From Cedecea neteri (lineage in GTDB: Bacteria > Pseudomonadota > Gammaproteobacteria > Enterobacterales > Enterobacteriaceae), in assembly GCF_000757825.1 (NCBI RefSeq), contig NZ_CP009451.1:1116001-1180000 (forward strand): a stretch of 64,000 bases of DNA. The letters are read 5' to 3'. Positions within the stretch are counted from its first letter, which is position 1, and every line of letters starts with the position of its first letter. Of the stretch, positions 24,301-38,386 are shown in pieces. Under the pieces are notes generated by a model. It was not told the origin of the DNA and did not search any database. It was given only the letters and a program-made list of their open reading frames with translations. A program made the position numbers and the translations under genes.

Positions 24301-25016
24301 GCCCGACGGGATTCACGCTTCTCGGTAGAAACGTGCTGCTGTTCGTCTGCATGGTGCTCTTCTTCGTACTCGTCCTCATCCTGCCAGGTGTTATCCCGAC
24401 GGGTGCGATTGCTGGCAAACGTAAGAACGGTTAACACCGCGCTGCCGAGCTTCTCGGCAATGCTGACCCAGGACCAGCCGGTGAACAGCGTCAGACCAGC
24501 CGCCCATACGCAAAGCAGCGCAATTGTGCCGCCGCTGCTGTTAAGTAACGGCATCATAGCGGTACTGAGCAAACTGCCCAGCACGCCGCCCGAGGCGAAG
24601 TACCAGATATCGTCCGCATTGATGGCCGCCAGCCCGCACGAGGTCAGCACCATAGCAAGCACGCCGATAAGGCGTAGCGAAACGGCAAAATAATCGATGA
24701 ACTCTTCACTGTCGCGCTGCCGCCAGGTGAACCAGCAGCCACCGATGATGATCACCGGAATGGTGTACGCCATCACGCCGAAAATGAAGAACAACGTATC
24801 GGCAAACCACGCTCCCGGCGCGCCACCCAGATTATGGATAGGCTCATGCCACGCGGTTTGAGACCAGCTAGGGTCTGAGGGGTTAAAGCTTAACAAGGCA
24901 ACCATCAAATAGATGGCAAATAAGGCGACAAGGATCAGCAAAGCCTCGAGTAAACGGCGCCCGCTGCTCAGTTTCCGCAATGTTACTTCTTTATCTTCGG
25001 TATATTCCTGGCTCAA
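21303..25016 (-). CDS. ftsK: DNA translocase FtsK
   Basis: Septal DNA pump that resolves chromosome dimers with XerCD and takes part in division. In 1237 residues: four to five membrane spans within 20-190, a low-complexity linker about 201-740 rich in Pro, Gln, Ala and acidic residues, the alpha/beta motor with Walker A GTTGSGKS (898-905) and Walker [11 protein letters not shown] (about 1024-1033), and the gamma winged helix from about 1170. E. coli FtsK has 1329 residues, so the linker is shorter here. The linker holds four LFS(G/A) motifs (268, 282, 296, 313) and a 13-residue repeat (605-617 and 639-651). It lies downstream of lrp. Confidence 0.98.
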   Translation of the reverse strand: MSQEYTEDKEVTLRKLSSGRRLLEALLILVALFAIYLMVALLSFNPSDPSWSQTAWHEPIHNLGGAPGAWFADTLFFIFGVMAYTIPVIIIGGCWFTWRQRDSEEFIDYFAVSLRLIGVLAMVLTSCGLAAINADDIWYFASGGVLGSLLSTAMMPLLNSSGGTIALLCVWAAGLTLFTGWSWVSIAEKLGSAVLTVLTFASNRTRRDNTWQDEDEYEEEHHADEQQHVSTEKRESRRARILRGALARKQRLSQKFANPNGRKTDAALFSGKRMDDAEDDVLFSARGVEADPNDVLFSGHKATLPEEQEYDPLFSGHSAVEPIAAAAAATTANQSWAAPVPPVAPMPPVSTPAPVVEAEPAAPAIAWEPAPTMVTPEPVIAPAPDHYTSPHPASVQQQVPHEIHQSWAEPVAPAAQPFAEPQPTPEPVEEVKYVRPPMYHFEEVEEKRAREREQLAAWYQPVNEPKPDPYNYAPATPAVPEPVQPTIPTPAPVSAPLTAPEMPVPDVTQTASGVQQAAKIAAGAAAFSPVFSIASDAPRPQVKEGIGPQLPRPNRVRVPTRRELASYGIKLPSQRMAEEQARLAESQQSDDDYGDENDALQQHELARQFAAQQQQRYGEEFEDETWSEEDRAEAEEAELARQFAAQQQQRYSEQPQQNNAPFSLDDFDFQSSLKELVDDTPSEPLFTPSFEPVSQPVQHSQPVAQPAQYAQATQHQPAAPEPKESLIHPFLMRNGDDRPLQKPTTPLPSLDLLTSPPTEVEPVDTFAMEQMARLVEARLADYRIKADVVDYSPGPVITRFELDLAPGVKAARISNLSRDLARSLSTVAVRVVEVIPGKPYVGLELPNKKRQTVYLREVLDCAKFRDNSSPLTVVLGKDIGGEPVVADLAKMPHLLVAGTTGSGKSVGVNAMIISMLYKATPEEVRFIMIDPKMLELSVYEGIPHLLTEVVTDMKDAANALRWSVNEMERRYKLMSALGVRNLAGYNERVLEAERMGRPIPDPFWKPGDSMDATHPVLEKLPYIVVLVDEFADLMMTVGKKVEELIARLAQKARAAGIHLVLATQRPSVDVITGLIKANIPTRIAFTVSSKIDSRTILDQGGAESLLGMGDMLYSAPNSTTPIRVHGAFVRDEEVHAVVQDWKARGRPQYITGITDDEGSGDGSGGGMDGDEELDPLFDQAVAFVVEKRKASISGVQRQFRIGYNRAARIVEQMEAQGIVSPQGHNGNREVLAPPQFE
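23064..23204 (-). repeat. direct repeat within the FtsK linker
   Basis: Two copies of the codons for [13 protein letters not shown], at 23166-23204 and 23064-23102, separated by acidic codons, with a period of 34 residues. The DNA of the copies differs at several positions, so the duplication is not recent. It may affect linker length. Confidence 0.8.
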
Positions 25017-25050
25017 GAAAGGCTCTCCAGGTCCTTAAACTCAATGGAGA

Positions 25051-25081
25051 CAACAGCACCGGCGGCATGCCGGAGCTGTTG
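25051..25081 (-). other. long inverted repeat between lrp and ftsK
   Basis: CAACAGC-A-CCGGC pairs with GCCGG-A-GCTGTTG around GGCAT: twelve paired bases with one A-A mismatch. No T run follows in the ftsK direction, so it is not a canonical terminator. It lies in the leader of ftsK and after lrp. Confidence 0.6.
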
Positions 25082-25137
25082 CTGTATGGATTCCCAGGAG
25101 TGTAACCAAAATACGCCAATTTTGCACCTGGCCCGTA

Positions 25138-25632
25138 TTAACGGGTCTTAATGACCAAACGGTTACTCTGTTTGACCTCTTCCATGACAACATAAGTACG
25201 GGTGTCGTTAACGCCCGGCAGACGCAGCAGGGTCTCACCTAAGAGTTTACGATACGCCGACATATCCGGCACGCGTGTTTTCAACAGGTAGTCGAAATCA
25301 CCGGATACGAGATGACACTCTTGAATTTCTTCAAGTTTTTGCACTGCGGCGTTAAATTGCTCAAACACATCCGGGGCGCCACGATTCAGAGTAATCTCAA
25401 CAAAGACCAACAGTGAGGCATCCAGATAATGCGGGTTTAACAGCGCCGTATAGCCCTGAATAAAACCCTGACGTTCCAGACGACGAACGCGCTCAAGGCA
25501 CGGCGTCGGCGAAAGCCCAACACGCTTGGAAAGCTCAACGTTAGAAATGCGCCCATCCTTTTGCAATTCGTTGAGAATATTGCGATCGATACGGTCGAGA
25601 TCTTTGCCCGGGCGCTTCTTGCTATCTACCAT
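25138..25632 (-). CDS. lrp: leucine-responsive regulatory protein
   Basis: Global regulator of amino-acid metabolism, pili and transport that senses leucine. The 164 residues appear unchanged from the E. coli protein: an N-terminal helix-turn-helix (about 15-60, with GRISNVELSKRVGLSPTPC) and a C-terminal ligand-binding RAM domain. Known Lrp targets in enterobacteria include serC, also in this window. It is divergent from trxB across a 492-base gap. Confidence 0.99.
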   Translation of the reverse strand: MVDSKKRPGKDLDRIDRNILNELQKDGRISNVELSKRVGLSPTPCLERVRRLERQGFIQGYTALLNPHYLDASLLVFVEITLNRGAPDVFEQFNAAVQKLEEIQECHLVSGDFDYLLKTRVPDMSAYRKLLGETLLRLPGVNDTRTYVVMEEVKQSNRLVIKTR

Positions 25633-27093
<1,461 letters not shown>

Positions 27094-27107
27094 ATTAAAG
27101 ATGTTAA

Positions 27108-27135
27108 AAAAGGCGGCCTTGCTGGTCGCCTTTCT
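27108..27135 (+). terminator. trxB terminator
   Basis: AGGCGGCC, TTGCT and GGTCGCCT followed by TTCTTG form a stem-loop 17 bases after the trxB stop. Confidence 0.75.
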
Positions 27136-27206
27136 TGTTTCTGCCATGTAACATTGCCTGTCAAAATTGCCTGAGTTTTCCTTCTTCTACCAGCATCTGG
27201 CACGCG

Positions 27207-28973
27207 ATGAATAAAACCCGTCAGCAAGAACTTAGCCTCTGGCTAAAGCAGCAAAGTCTCATCTCTCGCCGTTGGCTCGGCCTGTCACGCCTGCTCGGTT
27301 TGGTCAGTGGTTTACTGATTGTTGCCCAGGCCTGGCTGCTGGCCCGCATTCTCCAGCACATGATTATGGAAAATATTCCGCGTGAAGCACTGCTCATGCC
27401 GTTTATTTTGCTGGTCCTGGTGTTTGTTTTACGCGCCTGGATCGTCTGGCTGAGGGAAAAGGTCGGTTTTTATGCCGGACTTCATATCCGCCAGGAAATT
27501 CGCCGCAAAGTACTCGACAGGCTACACCAGGCCGGCCCAGCCTGGATTCAGGGTAAGCCAGTTGGCAGTTGGGCGACGCTGGTCCTCGAACAAATTGAAG
27601 ACATGCATGACTATTACGCGCGCTACCTGCCCCAGATGTCGCTGGCGGTTATGGTCCCCCTGCTGATTATCGTCGCCATCTTTCCCATCAACTGGGCAGC
27701 GGCGCTCATTTTGCTGGGCACCGCGCCGCTTATCCCGATCTTTATGGCGCTGGTAGGCATGGGCGCTGCCGATGCTAACCGCCGTAATTTTCAGGCGCTG
27801 GCGCGCCTCAGCGGGCACTTCCTCGATCGCCTTCGCGGAATGGAAACGCTCCGCGTATTTAACCGCGGCGCTGCGGAAACCGAAAACATTCGTGCCGCTA
27901 GTCAGGACTTCCGCCAGCGCACCATGGAAGTGCTGCGCATGGCATTTCTTTCTTCCGGCGTGCTGGAGTTCTTCGCTTCTTTATCTATCGCCGTGGTTGC
28001 CGTCTATTTCGGTTTCTCTTACCTTGGCGAGCTGAATTTTGGCCACTACGGCACCGGCGTAACGCTGTTTGCCGGCTTCCTGGCGCTTATTCTTGCTCCC
28101 GAATTCTTCCAGCCGCTGCGTGATATGGGCACCTTCTATCACGCCAAAGCCCAGGCCGTGGGCGCGGCAGATACCCTGATGACCTTCCTCGACTCGCCGC
28201 TGCAGCACCCCGAACAGGGAACGGTGCAGCTGTCCGGCAACGGGCCTTTTGCTATCGAAGCTCGCGAAATGACAATTCTGTCTGCCGAGGGGAAAGTGCT
28301 GGCCGGGCCGCTTAGCTTTACGCTTCCTGCCGGGCTGCGCGTGGCGCTGGTCGGTCAAAGCGGCGCGGGCAAAAGCTCCCTGCTGAATGTCCTTTCCGGG
28401 TTCCTTCCCTACCAGGGCCAGTTGCTTATCAACGGCGTCGAGCTGGCGCAGCTTTCGCCAGACTGGTGGCGTGCGCAGCTTAGCTGGGTGGGACAAAACC
28501 CTCAGCTACCGGCCGCTACACTTCGGGATAACGTGCTACTGGGCTTGCCTGAGGCGGACGATACCAGCCTGCAGGCGGCGCTGGATAAAGCGTCGGTGAC
28601 GGAGTTTCTGCCGCTGCTGCCTGAAGGCATCGATACCTCACCTGGCGACCAGTCCACGCGTTTGTCCATGGGCCAGGCGCAGCGAGTGGCCGTTGCCAGA
28701 GCACTGCTCGCGCCTTGCGGAGTTTTGCTGCTGGACGAACCCGCGGCAAGCCTGGATGCTCATAGCGAACAGCGCGTTATGGAAGCGCTTACTGAGGCAT
28801 CCCGCCAGCAAACTACCCTGATGGTCACTCACCAGCTGGATTACATCAGCGACTGGGACCAAATATGGGTGATGCGTAACGGGCAGATTGTTCAGCAAGG
28901 AAGTTTTGCTCAGCTTTCCGCCGAAGATGGCCCCTTTGCGGTATTACTGGCCAGCCGTCAGGAGGAGATTTAA
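27207..28973 (+). CDS. cydD: glutathione/cysteine ABC exporter subunit CydD
   Basis: Half-transporter that with CydC exports reduced thiols to the periplasm and is needed for cytochrome bd and periplasmic cytochrome c assembly. The 588 residues have six spans in the first 330, then an ABC domain with Walker A GQSGAGKSS, signature LSMGQAQR and Walker B LLLDEPAASLD. The start at 27207 gives the E. coli length and N terminus MNKTRQQELSLWLKQQS. Its stop overlaps the cydC start by one base. Confidence 0.97.
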   Translation: MNKTRQQELSLWLKQQSLISRRWLGLSRLLGLVSGLLIVAQAWLLARILQHMIMENIPREALLMPFILLVLVFVLRAWIVWLREKVGFYAGLHIRQEIRRKVLDRLHQAGPAWIQGKPVGSWATLVLEQIEDMHDYYARYLPQMSLAVMVPLLIIVAIFPINWAAALILLGTAPLIPIFMALVGMGAADANRRNFQALARLSGHFLDRLRGMETLRVFNRGAAETENIRAASQDFRQRTMEVLRMAFLSSGVLEFFASLSIAVVAVYFGFSYLGELNFGHYGTGVTLFAGFLALILAPEFFQPLRDMGTFYHAKAQAVGAADTLMTFLDSPLQHPEQGTVQLSGNGPFAIEAREMTILSAEGKVLAGPLSFTLPAGLRVALVGQSGAGKSSLLNVLSGFLPYQGQLLINGVELAQLSPDWWRAQLSWVGQNPQLPAATLRDNVLLGLPEADDTSLQAALDKASVTEFLPLLPEGIDTSPGDQSTRLSMGQAQRVAVARALLAPCGVLLLDEPAASLDAHSEQRVMEALTEASRQQTTLMVTHQLDYISDWDQIWVMRNGQIVQQGSFAQLSAEDGPFAVLLASRQEEI

Positions 28974-30694
28974 TGCGCGCCCTGTTGCCTTATCTGGCAC
29001 TCTATCGTCGCCATAAGTGGTTGCTGTCTTTAGGCGTTGTACTAGCCATCATCACGCTGCTCGCCAGCATTGGCCTGTTGACGCTCTCAGGCTGGTTCCT
29101 TTCGGCGTCTGCCGTAGTTGGCGTTGCCGGGCTCTACAGCTTTAACTACATGCTGCCTGCCGCAGGCGTTCGCGGCGCGGCGATTACCCGCACCGCAGGC
29201 CGTTATTTCGAGCGTCTGGTTAGCCATGATGCCACCTTCCGCGTGCTGCAGCATTTACGTGTTTCTACCTTCAGCAAGCTGCTGCCGCTCTCCCCTGCCG
29301 GGCTGGCCCGCTTCCGTCAAGGTGAACTGTTAAACCGGGTCGTTGCGGACGTCGATACGCTAGATCACCTCTACTTGCGGGTTATTTCACCGCTCGTCGG
29401 CGCTTTTGTCGTCATCGTGGTGGTGACTTTTGGCCTGAGTTTTCTCGATACCACCCTGGCGTTAACCCTGGGCGGAATTTTACTCGCGACGCTGCTCCTG
29501 CTGCCGCCACTGTTTTATCGCGCCGGGCAGCCAACCGGTGAAGCTCTGACCGTCCAGCGCGGGCACTATCGTCAGCAATTGACCGCCTGGCTGCAAAGCC
29601 ACGCAGAGTTAACCATTTTCGGCGCAGCAACCCGCGCGCGTGAACAGTTAGACGCTACAGAAAATAGCTGGCAGGAGGCTCAGCGCCGCCAGGCCGGGCT
29701 AACGGCTCTGTCACAGGCCGTCATGCTGCTTATCAGCGGCATTGCCGTCCTGACTATGCTGTGGATGGCGTCGGCGGGCGTCGGTGAAAGCCAGTCTCCC
29801 GGCGCGCTGATTGCCCTGTTTGTGTTTTGTGCGCTGGCAGCCTTCGAGGCAATGGCTCCGGTTACCGGCGCATTCCAACATCTCGGTCAGGTTATCGCCT
29901 CTGCGCTACGGGTAACGCAAATCACCAGCCAGGTTCCGGAAGTTACCTTCCCTGAAGCTTCGCAACCCGAGCAACAGCAGGCTGCTCTGGAAGTTCGTGG
30001 CGTAAGCTTTACCTATCCAGGGCAAAGTCAGCCGGCGCTGAAAGATATCGCTTTGTCCGTCAACGCCGGGCAACGCATTGCTATTCTCGGCAAAACCGGC
30101 TGCGGAAAATCTACGCTGCTGCAATTACTTACCCGCGCATGGGATGCCCGGCAGGGTGAGATTCAGCTTAACGGCATCGCGTTAAGCTCGTTTGATGAAG
30201 CTACGCTGCGCAGGGCAACCAGCGTCGTACCGCAGCGTGTGCACCTGTTCAGCGCCACCCTGCGCGATAATCTGCTGCTGGCAGCCCCTGAGGCAAGCGA
30301 TGAGCAGCTTAGCACCGCCCTCGGCCAGGTTGGTCTGGAGAAACTGCTGGACGACGGCGGACTCAACGGCTGGCTGGGTGAAGGCGGCCGTCAGCTGTCC
30401 GGCGGTGAGCTCCGCCGCCTTGCGATTGCGAGAGCGATGTTGCACAACGCCCCTCTCATGCTGCTGGACGAACCTACCGAAGGTTTGGATGCAGAAACCG
30501 AGCGTCAAATTCTTGATTTATTAGCCGAAGTCACCAGGAATAAAACCGTGCTAATGGTCACCCACCGGCTGCGGGGGTTGAACGCTTTTGACAGCATAAT
30601 TGTGATGGACAACGGACAGATAATTGAGCAAGGTAATCACGCCGAATTGATGGCGTCCGGTGGACGTTATTATCAATTTCGCCAGCGCCTTTAG
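28973..30694 (+). CDS. cydC: glutathione/cysteine ABC exporter subunit CydC
   Basis: Partner of CydD in the heterodimeric thiol exporter. The 573 residues have six N-terminal membrane spans and an ABC domain with Walker [10 protein letters not shown], signature LSGGELRR and Walker [12 protein letters not shown]. The start overlaps the cydD stop (TAATG), implying translational coupling. aat follows 53 bases later. Confidence 0.97.
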   Translation: MRALLPYLALYRRHKWLLSLGVVLAIITLLASIGLLTLSGWFLSASAVVGVAGLYSFNYMLPAAGVRGAAITRTAGRYFERLVSHDATFRVLQHLRVSTFSKLLPLSPAGLARFRQGELLNRVVADVDTLDHLYLRVISPLVGAFVVIVVVTFGLSFLDTTLALTLGGILLATLLLLPPLFYRAGQPTGEALTVQRGHYRQQLTAWLQSHAELTIFGAATRAREQLDATENSWQEAQRRQAGLTALSQAVMLLISGIAVLTMLWMASAGVGESQSPGALIALFVFCALAAFEAMAPVTGAFQHLGQVIASALRVTQITSQVPEVTFPEASQPEQQQAALEVRGVSFTYPGQSQPALKDIALSVNAGQRIAILGKTGCGKSTLLQLLTRAWDARQGEIQLNGIALSSFDEATLRRATSVVPQRVHLFSATLRDNLLLAAPEASDEQLSTALGQVGLEKLLDDGGLNGWLGEGGRQLSGGELRRLAIARAMLHNAPLMLLDEPTEGLDAETERQILDLLAEVTRNKTVLMVTHRLRGLNAFDSIIVMDNGQIIEQGNHAELMASGGRYYQFRQRL

Positions 30695-30747
30695 GCGTTC
30701 TGAATAGACTATTATCAATACAATATTGCTCTGGAGTTTTTGTCGTC

Positions 30748-31443
30748 ATGCGCCTGGTGCAGCTTTCTCGTGACTCGATTGCCTTTCCTTCGCCGGAAGG
30801 GGCGTTGCGTGAACCCAATGGGTTACTGGCGCTTGGCGGCGACCTTGGCCCCGCTCGTCTGCTGATGGCCTATCAGCGCGGTATTTTTCCGTGGTTTTCT
30901 CCCGGGGACCCTATCCTGTGGTGGTCCCCGGACCCTCGCGCCGTACTATATCCGGAGCAGTTCCACCTCAGCCGCAGCATGAAGCGCTTTCACCGCGCTG
31001 CGCCTTATAGAGTCACGCTGAACCATGCCTTTGAGCACGTGCTATACGGCTGTGCGAGCGACCGCAATGAAGGGACATGGATAACCGCAGAAATTGTGGA
31101 AGCCTATTTACGCCTGCATGAACTTGGCCATGCCCATTCTATTGAGGTATGGGACGGCGAAGAGCTGGTTGGCGGCATGTACGGCGTCGCGCAAGGCGCG
31201 CTATTTTGCGGCGAATCTATGTTCAGCCGACGAGTTAATGCCTCAAAAACTGCGCTGCTGGTTTTCTGCCAACATTTTATTCGCCACGGCGGTAAATTGA
31301 TCGACTGCCAGGTGCTTAATGAGCACACGGCTTCGCTGGGCGTGATAGAAATTCCCCGCCGGGATTATCTCCAGGCATTAGCGGAGCTTCGCCCGCAGCA
31401 TTTAGGCCCTCACTGCTGGGTTCCGCAGACGCTGGAACAATAA
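30748..31443 (+). CDS. aat: leucyl/phenylalanyl-tRNA-protein transferase
   Basis: Adds Leu or Phe from tRNA to proteins with N-terminal Arg or Lys, creating N-degrons that ClpS, encoded 3 kb away, delivers to ClpAP. The 231 residues start [33 protein letters not shown] in family fashion and contain [19 protein letters not shown] and the [19 protein letters not shown] core. It is three residues shorter than in E. coli, with a divergent C terminus. Confidence 0.97.
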   Translation: MRLVQLSRDSIAFPSPEGALREPNGLLALGGDLGPARLLMAYQRGIFPWFSPGDPILWWSPDPRAVLYPEQFHLSRSMKRFHRAAPYRVTLNHAFEHVLYGCASDRNEGTWITAEIVEAYLRLHELGHAHSIEVWDGEELVGGMYGVAQGALFCGESMFSRRVNASKTALLVFCQHFIRHGGKLIDCQVLNEHTASLGVIEIPRRDYLQALAELRPQHLGPHCWVPQTLEQ

Positions 31444-31727
31444 TGTTTAACAACACATTTTATGTGAGGGTGTTATAATTAGCGCCGCTAAGTGGCTTTT
31501 GCCTGCTACCCCGCCATCGTTTGGGATTTATTGTTTAAGGGAATACCCTCTCATTTATCTCTTTGCGTTCTTCATCGCAGACGTTGCTATGCGCAAGCTG
31601 TGACCCGGCGGGTAATAAGCAAAATGCACTTTCATTGGTGATTTCACCAACAATTCTTTACATGATAAGCGAACTTCGGCATTATCTTGCCGGTTCAAAC
31701 TACGGTAGTGATACCCCAGAGGATTAG
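31444..31727 (+). promoter_or_regulatory. infA promoter and leader
   Basis: 284 bases. TGTTATAAT (31471-31479) is a perfect extended -10, predicting a start near 31486 and a leader of about 240 bases. The leader has a small hairpin TTGGTGA/TCACCAA (31635-31650) and a 21-codon open frame (31662-31727) whose TAG directly abuts the infA ATG. E. coli infA also has two promoters and a long leader. Confidence 0.6.
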
Positions 31728-31946
<219 letters not shown>

Positions 31947-32000
31947 TAGTTTCGATTCCGCGGCCTGAGATGGGCGGCGTTGAGAGTTAGTCGTAATAGA

Positions 32001-32027
32001 AAGGCCGGGCAATGCCCGGCCTTTTTT
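32001..32027. terminator. bidirectional terminator between infA and clpA
   Basis: AAGGCCGGGC, a two-base loop and GCCCGGCCTT followed by TTTTT on the plus strand. It can serve the convergent clpA from the other side, though that side has fewer T residues. E. coli has tRNA-Ser serW in this gap; it is absent here. Confidence 0.9.
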
Positions 32028-32044
32028 ATGCTTATAGTACGGCG

Positions 32045-34318
32045 TTAGTGCGCGGCTTCCGGCTTGTGCTTTTGCGCACTCACAAAGTTGAAGGTCAGCT
32101 GCTGCTGGTCTTTATCCAGCGCCACCGTCACCTGCCCGCCGTCCACCAGGCTACCGAACAGCAGCTCGTTAGCCAGCGGTTTTTTCAGGCTGTCCTGAAT
32201 GACACGCGCCATTGGGCGAGCGCCCATCGCACGGTCATACCCCTTCTCTGCCAGCCAGTCACGCGCTTCCTGGCTAACTTCCAGCGAAACGCCTTTCTGA
32301 TCCAGCTGCACCTGAAGCTCGACGATAAATTTATCCACCACCTGATGAATCACCTCGGTAGAGAGATGGTTGAACCAGATAATGTTGTCGAGACGGTTAC
32401 GGAACTCTGGCGTAAAGATCTTTTTGATCTCTTCCATCGCGTCGGTGCTGTTGTCCTGACGGATAAGCCCGATGGACTTACGTTCAGTTTCCCGGACCCC
32501 GGCGTTAGTCGTCATTACCAGGATCACGTTGCGGAAGTCCGCCTTACGCCCGTTGTTGTCGGTCAGCGTCCCGTTATCCATCACCTGCAGCAGCAGGTTA
32601 AAGACATCCGGATGCGCTTTTTCGATTTCATCGAGCAGCAGAACGGCATGCGGGTGCTTAATGACCGCGTCCGTCAGCAGGCCACCCTGATCGAAGCCGA
32701 CATAACCTGGAGGCGCACCAATCAAGCGGCTCACGGTATGACGCTCCATGTACTCGGACATATCAAAGCGCAGCAGCTCAATACCCAGCGACTTCGCCAG
32801 TTGGACGGTGACTTCAGTCTTACCGACACCGGTTGGCCCGGCAAACAGGAATGAGCCCACAGGCTTATGATCCTGCCCCAAACCAGCGCGGCTCATCTTG
32901 ATAGCTTCAGTCAGCGCTTCAATCGCCTTATCCTGGCCAAACACCAGCATTTTCAGGCGGTCGCCCAGGCTTTTCAGCGTATCGCGATCGCTCGCGGAAA
33001 CGCTTTTTTCCGGGATACGCGCGATGCGAGCTACCACGGTTTCGATGTCCGCCACGTTAACGGTTTTCTTACGTTTGCTGACCGGCATCAGGCGGCTACG
33101 TGCGCCCGCCTCATCAATGACGTCAATAGCCTTATCCGGCAGGTGCCTGTCATTGATGTATTTCACCGCCAACTCAACCGCAGCGCGAACGGCCTTCGCG
33201 GTGTAGCGTACGTCGTGGTGCGCTTCATATTTCGGCTTCAGGCCGTTGATTATCTGCACCGTCTCTTCAACGGTTGGCTCGGTAATATCAATCTTCTGGA
33301 AGCGACGTGCCAGAGCACGGTCTTTTTCAAAGATGTTGCTGAATTCCTGATAGGTGGTCGAGCCAATCACGCGGATTTTACCGCCGGACAGCAGCGGTTT
33401 AATCAGGTTAGCGGCATCAACCTGGCCACCGGAAGCCGCACCCGCGCCGATGATGGTGTGAATCTCATCGATAAACAGGATGCTATTTTTATCCTGCTCG
33501 AGCTGTTTCAGCAGCGCTTTAAAACGTTTTTCAAAATCACCGCGGTATTTGGTACCGGCCAGCAGAGAACCAATGTCCAGCGAATAGATAGTGCAGTCGG
33601 CCATCACTTCCGGCACGTCACCCTGCACGATTCTCCACGCCAGCCCTTCGGCAATCGCGGTTTTCCCGACGCCGGATTCACCGACCAGCAGCGGGTTATT
33701 TTTACGGCGACGGCACAGAACCTGAATAGCACGCTCCAGCTCTTTATCGCGGCCAATCAGCGGATCGATCCCGCCAACGCGCGCAAGCTGATTAAGATTG
33801 GTGGTGAAGTTTTCCATACGTTCCTCCCCGCCTGCTTGCTCTTCGTTGACCGGGTTTTCAGAGCCCGATGACTGATTCGGTTCGTCTTTGCGCGTGCCGT
33901 GAGAGATGAAGTTCACCACGTCAAGGCGGCTCACTTCATGTTTGCGCAGCAGATAGGCCGCCTGGGATTCCTGCTCGCTGAAAATGGCCACCAGCACGTT
34001 GGCGCCGGTGACTTCGCTGCGCCCGGAGGACTGGACGTGGAACACCGCTCGCTGCAGCACACGCTGGAAGCTGAGCGTCGGCTGAGTGTCGCGCTCTTCA
34101 ACGTTAGGTGGCAGGACCGGCGTGGTTTGTTCGATGAAGGCCTCGAGTTCCTGTCGCAGCGCCACCATGTCCACAGAACACGCTTCCAGCGCTTCGCGGG
34201 CAGATGGGTTACTGAGCAACGCCAGTAACAGATGCTCGACGGTCATAAATTCATGTCGGTGCTCGCGCGCTCTGGCGAAAGCCATGTTTAAACTGAGTTC
34301 CAGTTCTTGATTGAGCAT
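32045..34318 (-). CDS. clpA: ATP-dependent Clp protease ATP-binding subunit ClpA
   Basis: AAA+ unfoldase that feeds substrates to ClpP. The 757 residues comprise the N domain (1-150), a D1 AAA module with Walker A GESGVGKT, and a D2 module with GPTGVGKT and the ClpP-binding loop KSIGLI. The start ATG at 34318 ([14 protein letters not shown]) is chosen two codons inside a longer frame because E. coli ClpA starts there. clpS lies 27 bases upstream on the same strand. Confidence 0.98.
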   Translation of the reverse strand: MLNQELELSLNMAFARAREHRHEFMTVEHLLLALLSNPSAREALEACSVDMVALRQELEAFIEQTTPVLPPNVEERDTQPTLSFQRVLQRAVFHVQSSGRSEVTGANVLVAIFSEQESQAAYLLRKHEVSRLDVVNFISHGTRKDEPNQSSGSENPVNEEQAGGEERMENFTTNLNQLARVGGIDPLIGRDKELERAIQVLCRRRKNNPLLVGESGVGKTAIAEGLAWRIVQGDVPEVMADCTIYSLDIGSLLAGTKYRGDFEKRFKALLKQLEQDKNSILFIDEIHTIIGAGAASGGQVDAANLIKPLLSGGKIRVIGSTTYQEFSNIFEKDRALARRFQKIDITEPTVEETVQIINGLKPKYEAHHDVRYTAKAVRAAVELAVKYINDRHLPDKAIDVIDEAGARSRLMPVSKRKKTVNVADIETVVARIARIPEKSVSASDRDTLKSLGDRLKMLVFGQDKAIEALTEAIKMSRAGLGQDHKPVGSFLFAGPTGVGKTEVTVQLAKSLGIELLRFDMSEYMERHTVSRLIGAPPGYVGFDQGGLLTDAVIKHPHAVLLLDEIEKAHPDVFNLLLQVMDNGTLTDNNGRKADFRNVILVMTTNAGVRETERKSIGLIRQDNSTDAMEEIKKIFTPEFRNRLDNIIWFNHLSTEVIHQVVDKFIVELQVQLDQKGVSLEVSQEARDWLAEKGYDRAMGARPMARVIQDSLKKPLANELLFGSLVDGGQVTVALDKDQQQLTFNFVSAQKHKPEAAH

Positions 34319-34345
34319 AGGCACCTCCCCAAATTATCGGCCTTG

Positions 34346-34666
34346 TCAGGCCTTTTCTAGCGTACACAGCAGCGGGTACTCGTTCTCCCTTGCATACTGG
34401 TTCACTAACGCCACTTTGGTTTCCGCTACTTCTGCAGTAAAGATGCCACAGATAGCTTTACCCTGATAGTGAACCGTGAGCATCAACTGCGTTGCACGTT
34501 CAACATCATAAGAAAAGAACTTTTGCAGTACGTCAATAACAAATTCCATTGGCGTGTAGTCGTCGTTCATCAGTATAACTTTATACATGGAGGGCGGTTT
34601 TAGCGTTTCGCGCAGTTTATCCGCCGCCATTTGGTCAAAGTCCAACCAGTCGTTCGTCTTACCCAT
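34346..34666 (-). CDS. clpS: ClpA adaptor ClpS
   Basis: Small adaptor that binds N-degron substrates and the ClpA N domain. The 106 residues start [20 protein letters not shown] and carry the N-degron pocket region [16 protein letters not shown]. Together with aat and clpA in this window it forms the N-degron pathway. It is divergent from cspD. Confidence 0.98.
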   Translation of the reverse strand: MGKTNDWLDFDQMAADKLRETLKPPSMYKVILMNDDYTPMEFVIDVLQKFFSYDVERATQLMLTVHYQGKAICGIFTAEVAETKVALVNQYARENEYPLLCTLEKA

Positions 34667-34989
34667 TTCGATTTATCATCGTTTGTTGAAGCCCAACACA
34701 CTGTCAGGCAAGGCCTTATATTGAGTGTAATACGCTTTTAGCAAACGTATTGCATCGTATTCGATCCCGCTACTTTTTCCCGTAAGCGAGCTGCATCACA
34801 TTAATGGCAATAGCGTTAACTGCTTCAAATTTTTGACTCATTGTTGCCCAACCAGCCCCGCCAGATGCTTGACGCAGTGTATAAAATATCTACATTGTAG
34901 CGGGGTGAGTTGGCGAGGTTTTGAACAGCCCGCCCTTACCCACCGGTTGATTCCATCTCACTATTAAGATTTACGAAGGATGTCGAAGC
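34667..34989. promoter_or_regulatory. clpS/cspD divergent promoter region
   Basis: 323 bases without a gene. TTGACG (34869-34874), 16 bases and TACATT (34891-34896) make a plausible cspD promoter with a leader near 90 bases. AAGGATG just before the cspD ATG is the ribosome-binding site. No repeat was seen. Confidence 0.5.
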
Positions 34990-35211
34990 ATGGAGACGGG
35001 TACTGTTAAATGGTTCAATAACGCCAAAGGGTTCGGTTTTATCTGCCCGGAAGGCGGCGGCGAAGACATCTTCGCCCACTACTCCACCATTCAGATGGAC
35101 GGATACAGAACGCTAAAAGCCGGGCAACTTGTCAGGTTTGATGTACACGAAGGACCTAAAGGCAACCATGCCAGCCTGATCGTTCCCCACGAGGCGGAAG
35201 CCGTCGCCTAG
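34990..35211 (+). CDS. cspD: cold-shock-like protein CspD
   Basis: Single-stranded nucleic-acid-binding protein that inhibits replication and is made in stationary phase, not by cold. The 73 residues hold the RNP1-like KGFGFICPE and RNP2-like DIFAHYS motifs of the cold-shock domain and the CspD-type extension ending VPHEAEAVA. Confidence 0.97.
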   Translation: METGTVKWFNNAKGFGFICPEGGGEDIFAHYSTIQMDGYRTLKAGQLVRFDVHEGPKGNHASLIVPHEAEAVA

Positions 35212-35250
35212 CGCCCGGGAACCCTGGTTAATTGTGTACATCCCGCAGAT

Positions 35251-35284
35251 AAAATGCCAGTCCGCAAGGCTGGCATTTTTTTAT
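35251..35284. terminator. cspD/macB bidirectional terminator
   Basis: AAAATGCCAG and CTGGCATTTTTT pair around TCCGCAAGG, with A and T runs on both sides, between the convergent cspD and macB. Confidence 0.85.
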
Positions 35285-35299
35285 CGTCAGCCACCGGAG

Positions 35300-37242
<1,943 letters not shown>

Positions 37243-37246
<4 letters not shown>

Positions 37247-38358
37247 TTGCTGCTCCCGGCGTTGGCGCGACCAGTCACCACCTCTTCGCCTTCTTCCAGC
37301 CCGTTCACGACCTGAACCTGGGTGTCGTTACGCATGCCGATGGTTATCTCACGCACTTTCGTTTCGCCGTTGCGCAGCACGGTGATGTTATAGCGATTAT
37401 CACCAATCGGTTCGCCCAGCGCGGCCAGCGGAATGGTCAGCACATCTTTTACGCCACCCAGCTGAATATGCACCTGCGCGGTCATATCGAGACGCAGAAT
37501 GCCTTTCGGATTCGGCACCTCAAAACGCGCATTGTAGAAGATAGCCTCGTTGACCTTATCCGGCGTCGGCAGGATATCCTTAAGCACGCCTTCATAGCGG
37601 GTCATCGGGTCTCCCAGCACGGTGAACCAGGCTTTCTGGCCCGGCTTAAGGTGAATCACATCGGCTTCGGACACCTGCGCCTTCACCAACATGGTGCTTA
37701 AATCCGCCAGCGTCAGGATATTCGGCGCCTGCTGAGCGGCAATCACGGTTTGCCCCTGCAGCGTCGTTATTTGCGTCACTTCGCCCGCCATTGGGGCAAC
37801 GATGCGGGTAAATTCAAGATTCGTTTTCGCGGTGCTGAGTGAGGCCTGATTACGCTTGATTTGTGCATCAATGGTACCAATCTGCGCCTGTTTGACCGCC
37901 AGATCGGTTGCTGCCTTATCCAGATCCTGACGTGATACAGCCTGGGTCTTCGCCAGCGCCTGCTGACGAGAAAGCGTTACTGCGGCAAGCTTGCTTTCGG
38001 CTTCGGACTGCATGCGTTGCGCCCGCAGTTCCATCAGCGTGGCCTCCACCTCTTTAACCTGGTTTTCCGCCTGTTCCGGATCGATAACCCCCAGAAGCTG
38101 ATCTTTTTTCACTTTATCGCCAATGCTCACCGACAGCGTTTTTAACTGCCCGCTCACCTGCGCACCCACGTCAACCTTGCGCACGGCATCAAGCTTTCCG
38201 GTAGCCAGAACGCTTTGCTGGAGAGAAGCCTTACGCACAATCATCGTCTGGTATTGCGGGGTTGGCGCATGCAAAAACTGCCATAGCCAGAGGAAAAATA
38301 TCACCACTAATAGCGCGTAGAGCCAGTAACGTTTTTTGAATTTTCCCTTAAGTTTCAT
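37243..38358 (-). CDS. macA: macrolide/peptide efflux periplasmic adaptor MacA
   Basis: Membrane-fusion protein linking MacB to TolC. The 371 residues have an N-terminal membrane anchor at about 10-28 ([16 protein letters not shown]), a biotinyl-lipoyl domain, an alpha-hairpin around 100-180 and beta-barrel domains. A perfect PhoP box lies 29 bases before the start codon. ybjX is divergent. Confidence 0.97.
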
Positions 38359-38386
38359 ATAAGTCCTGAAATAGACAAAGCATGAT

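Noticed and set aside
25017..25137. LexA box before ftsK
   Set aside because: CTGT occurs but no ACAG follows at the right spacing.
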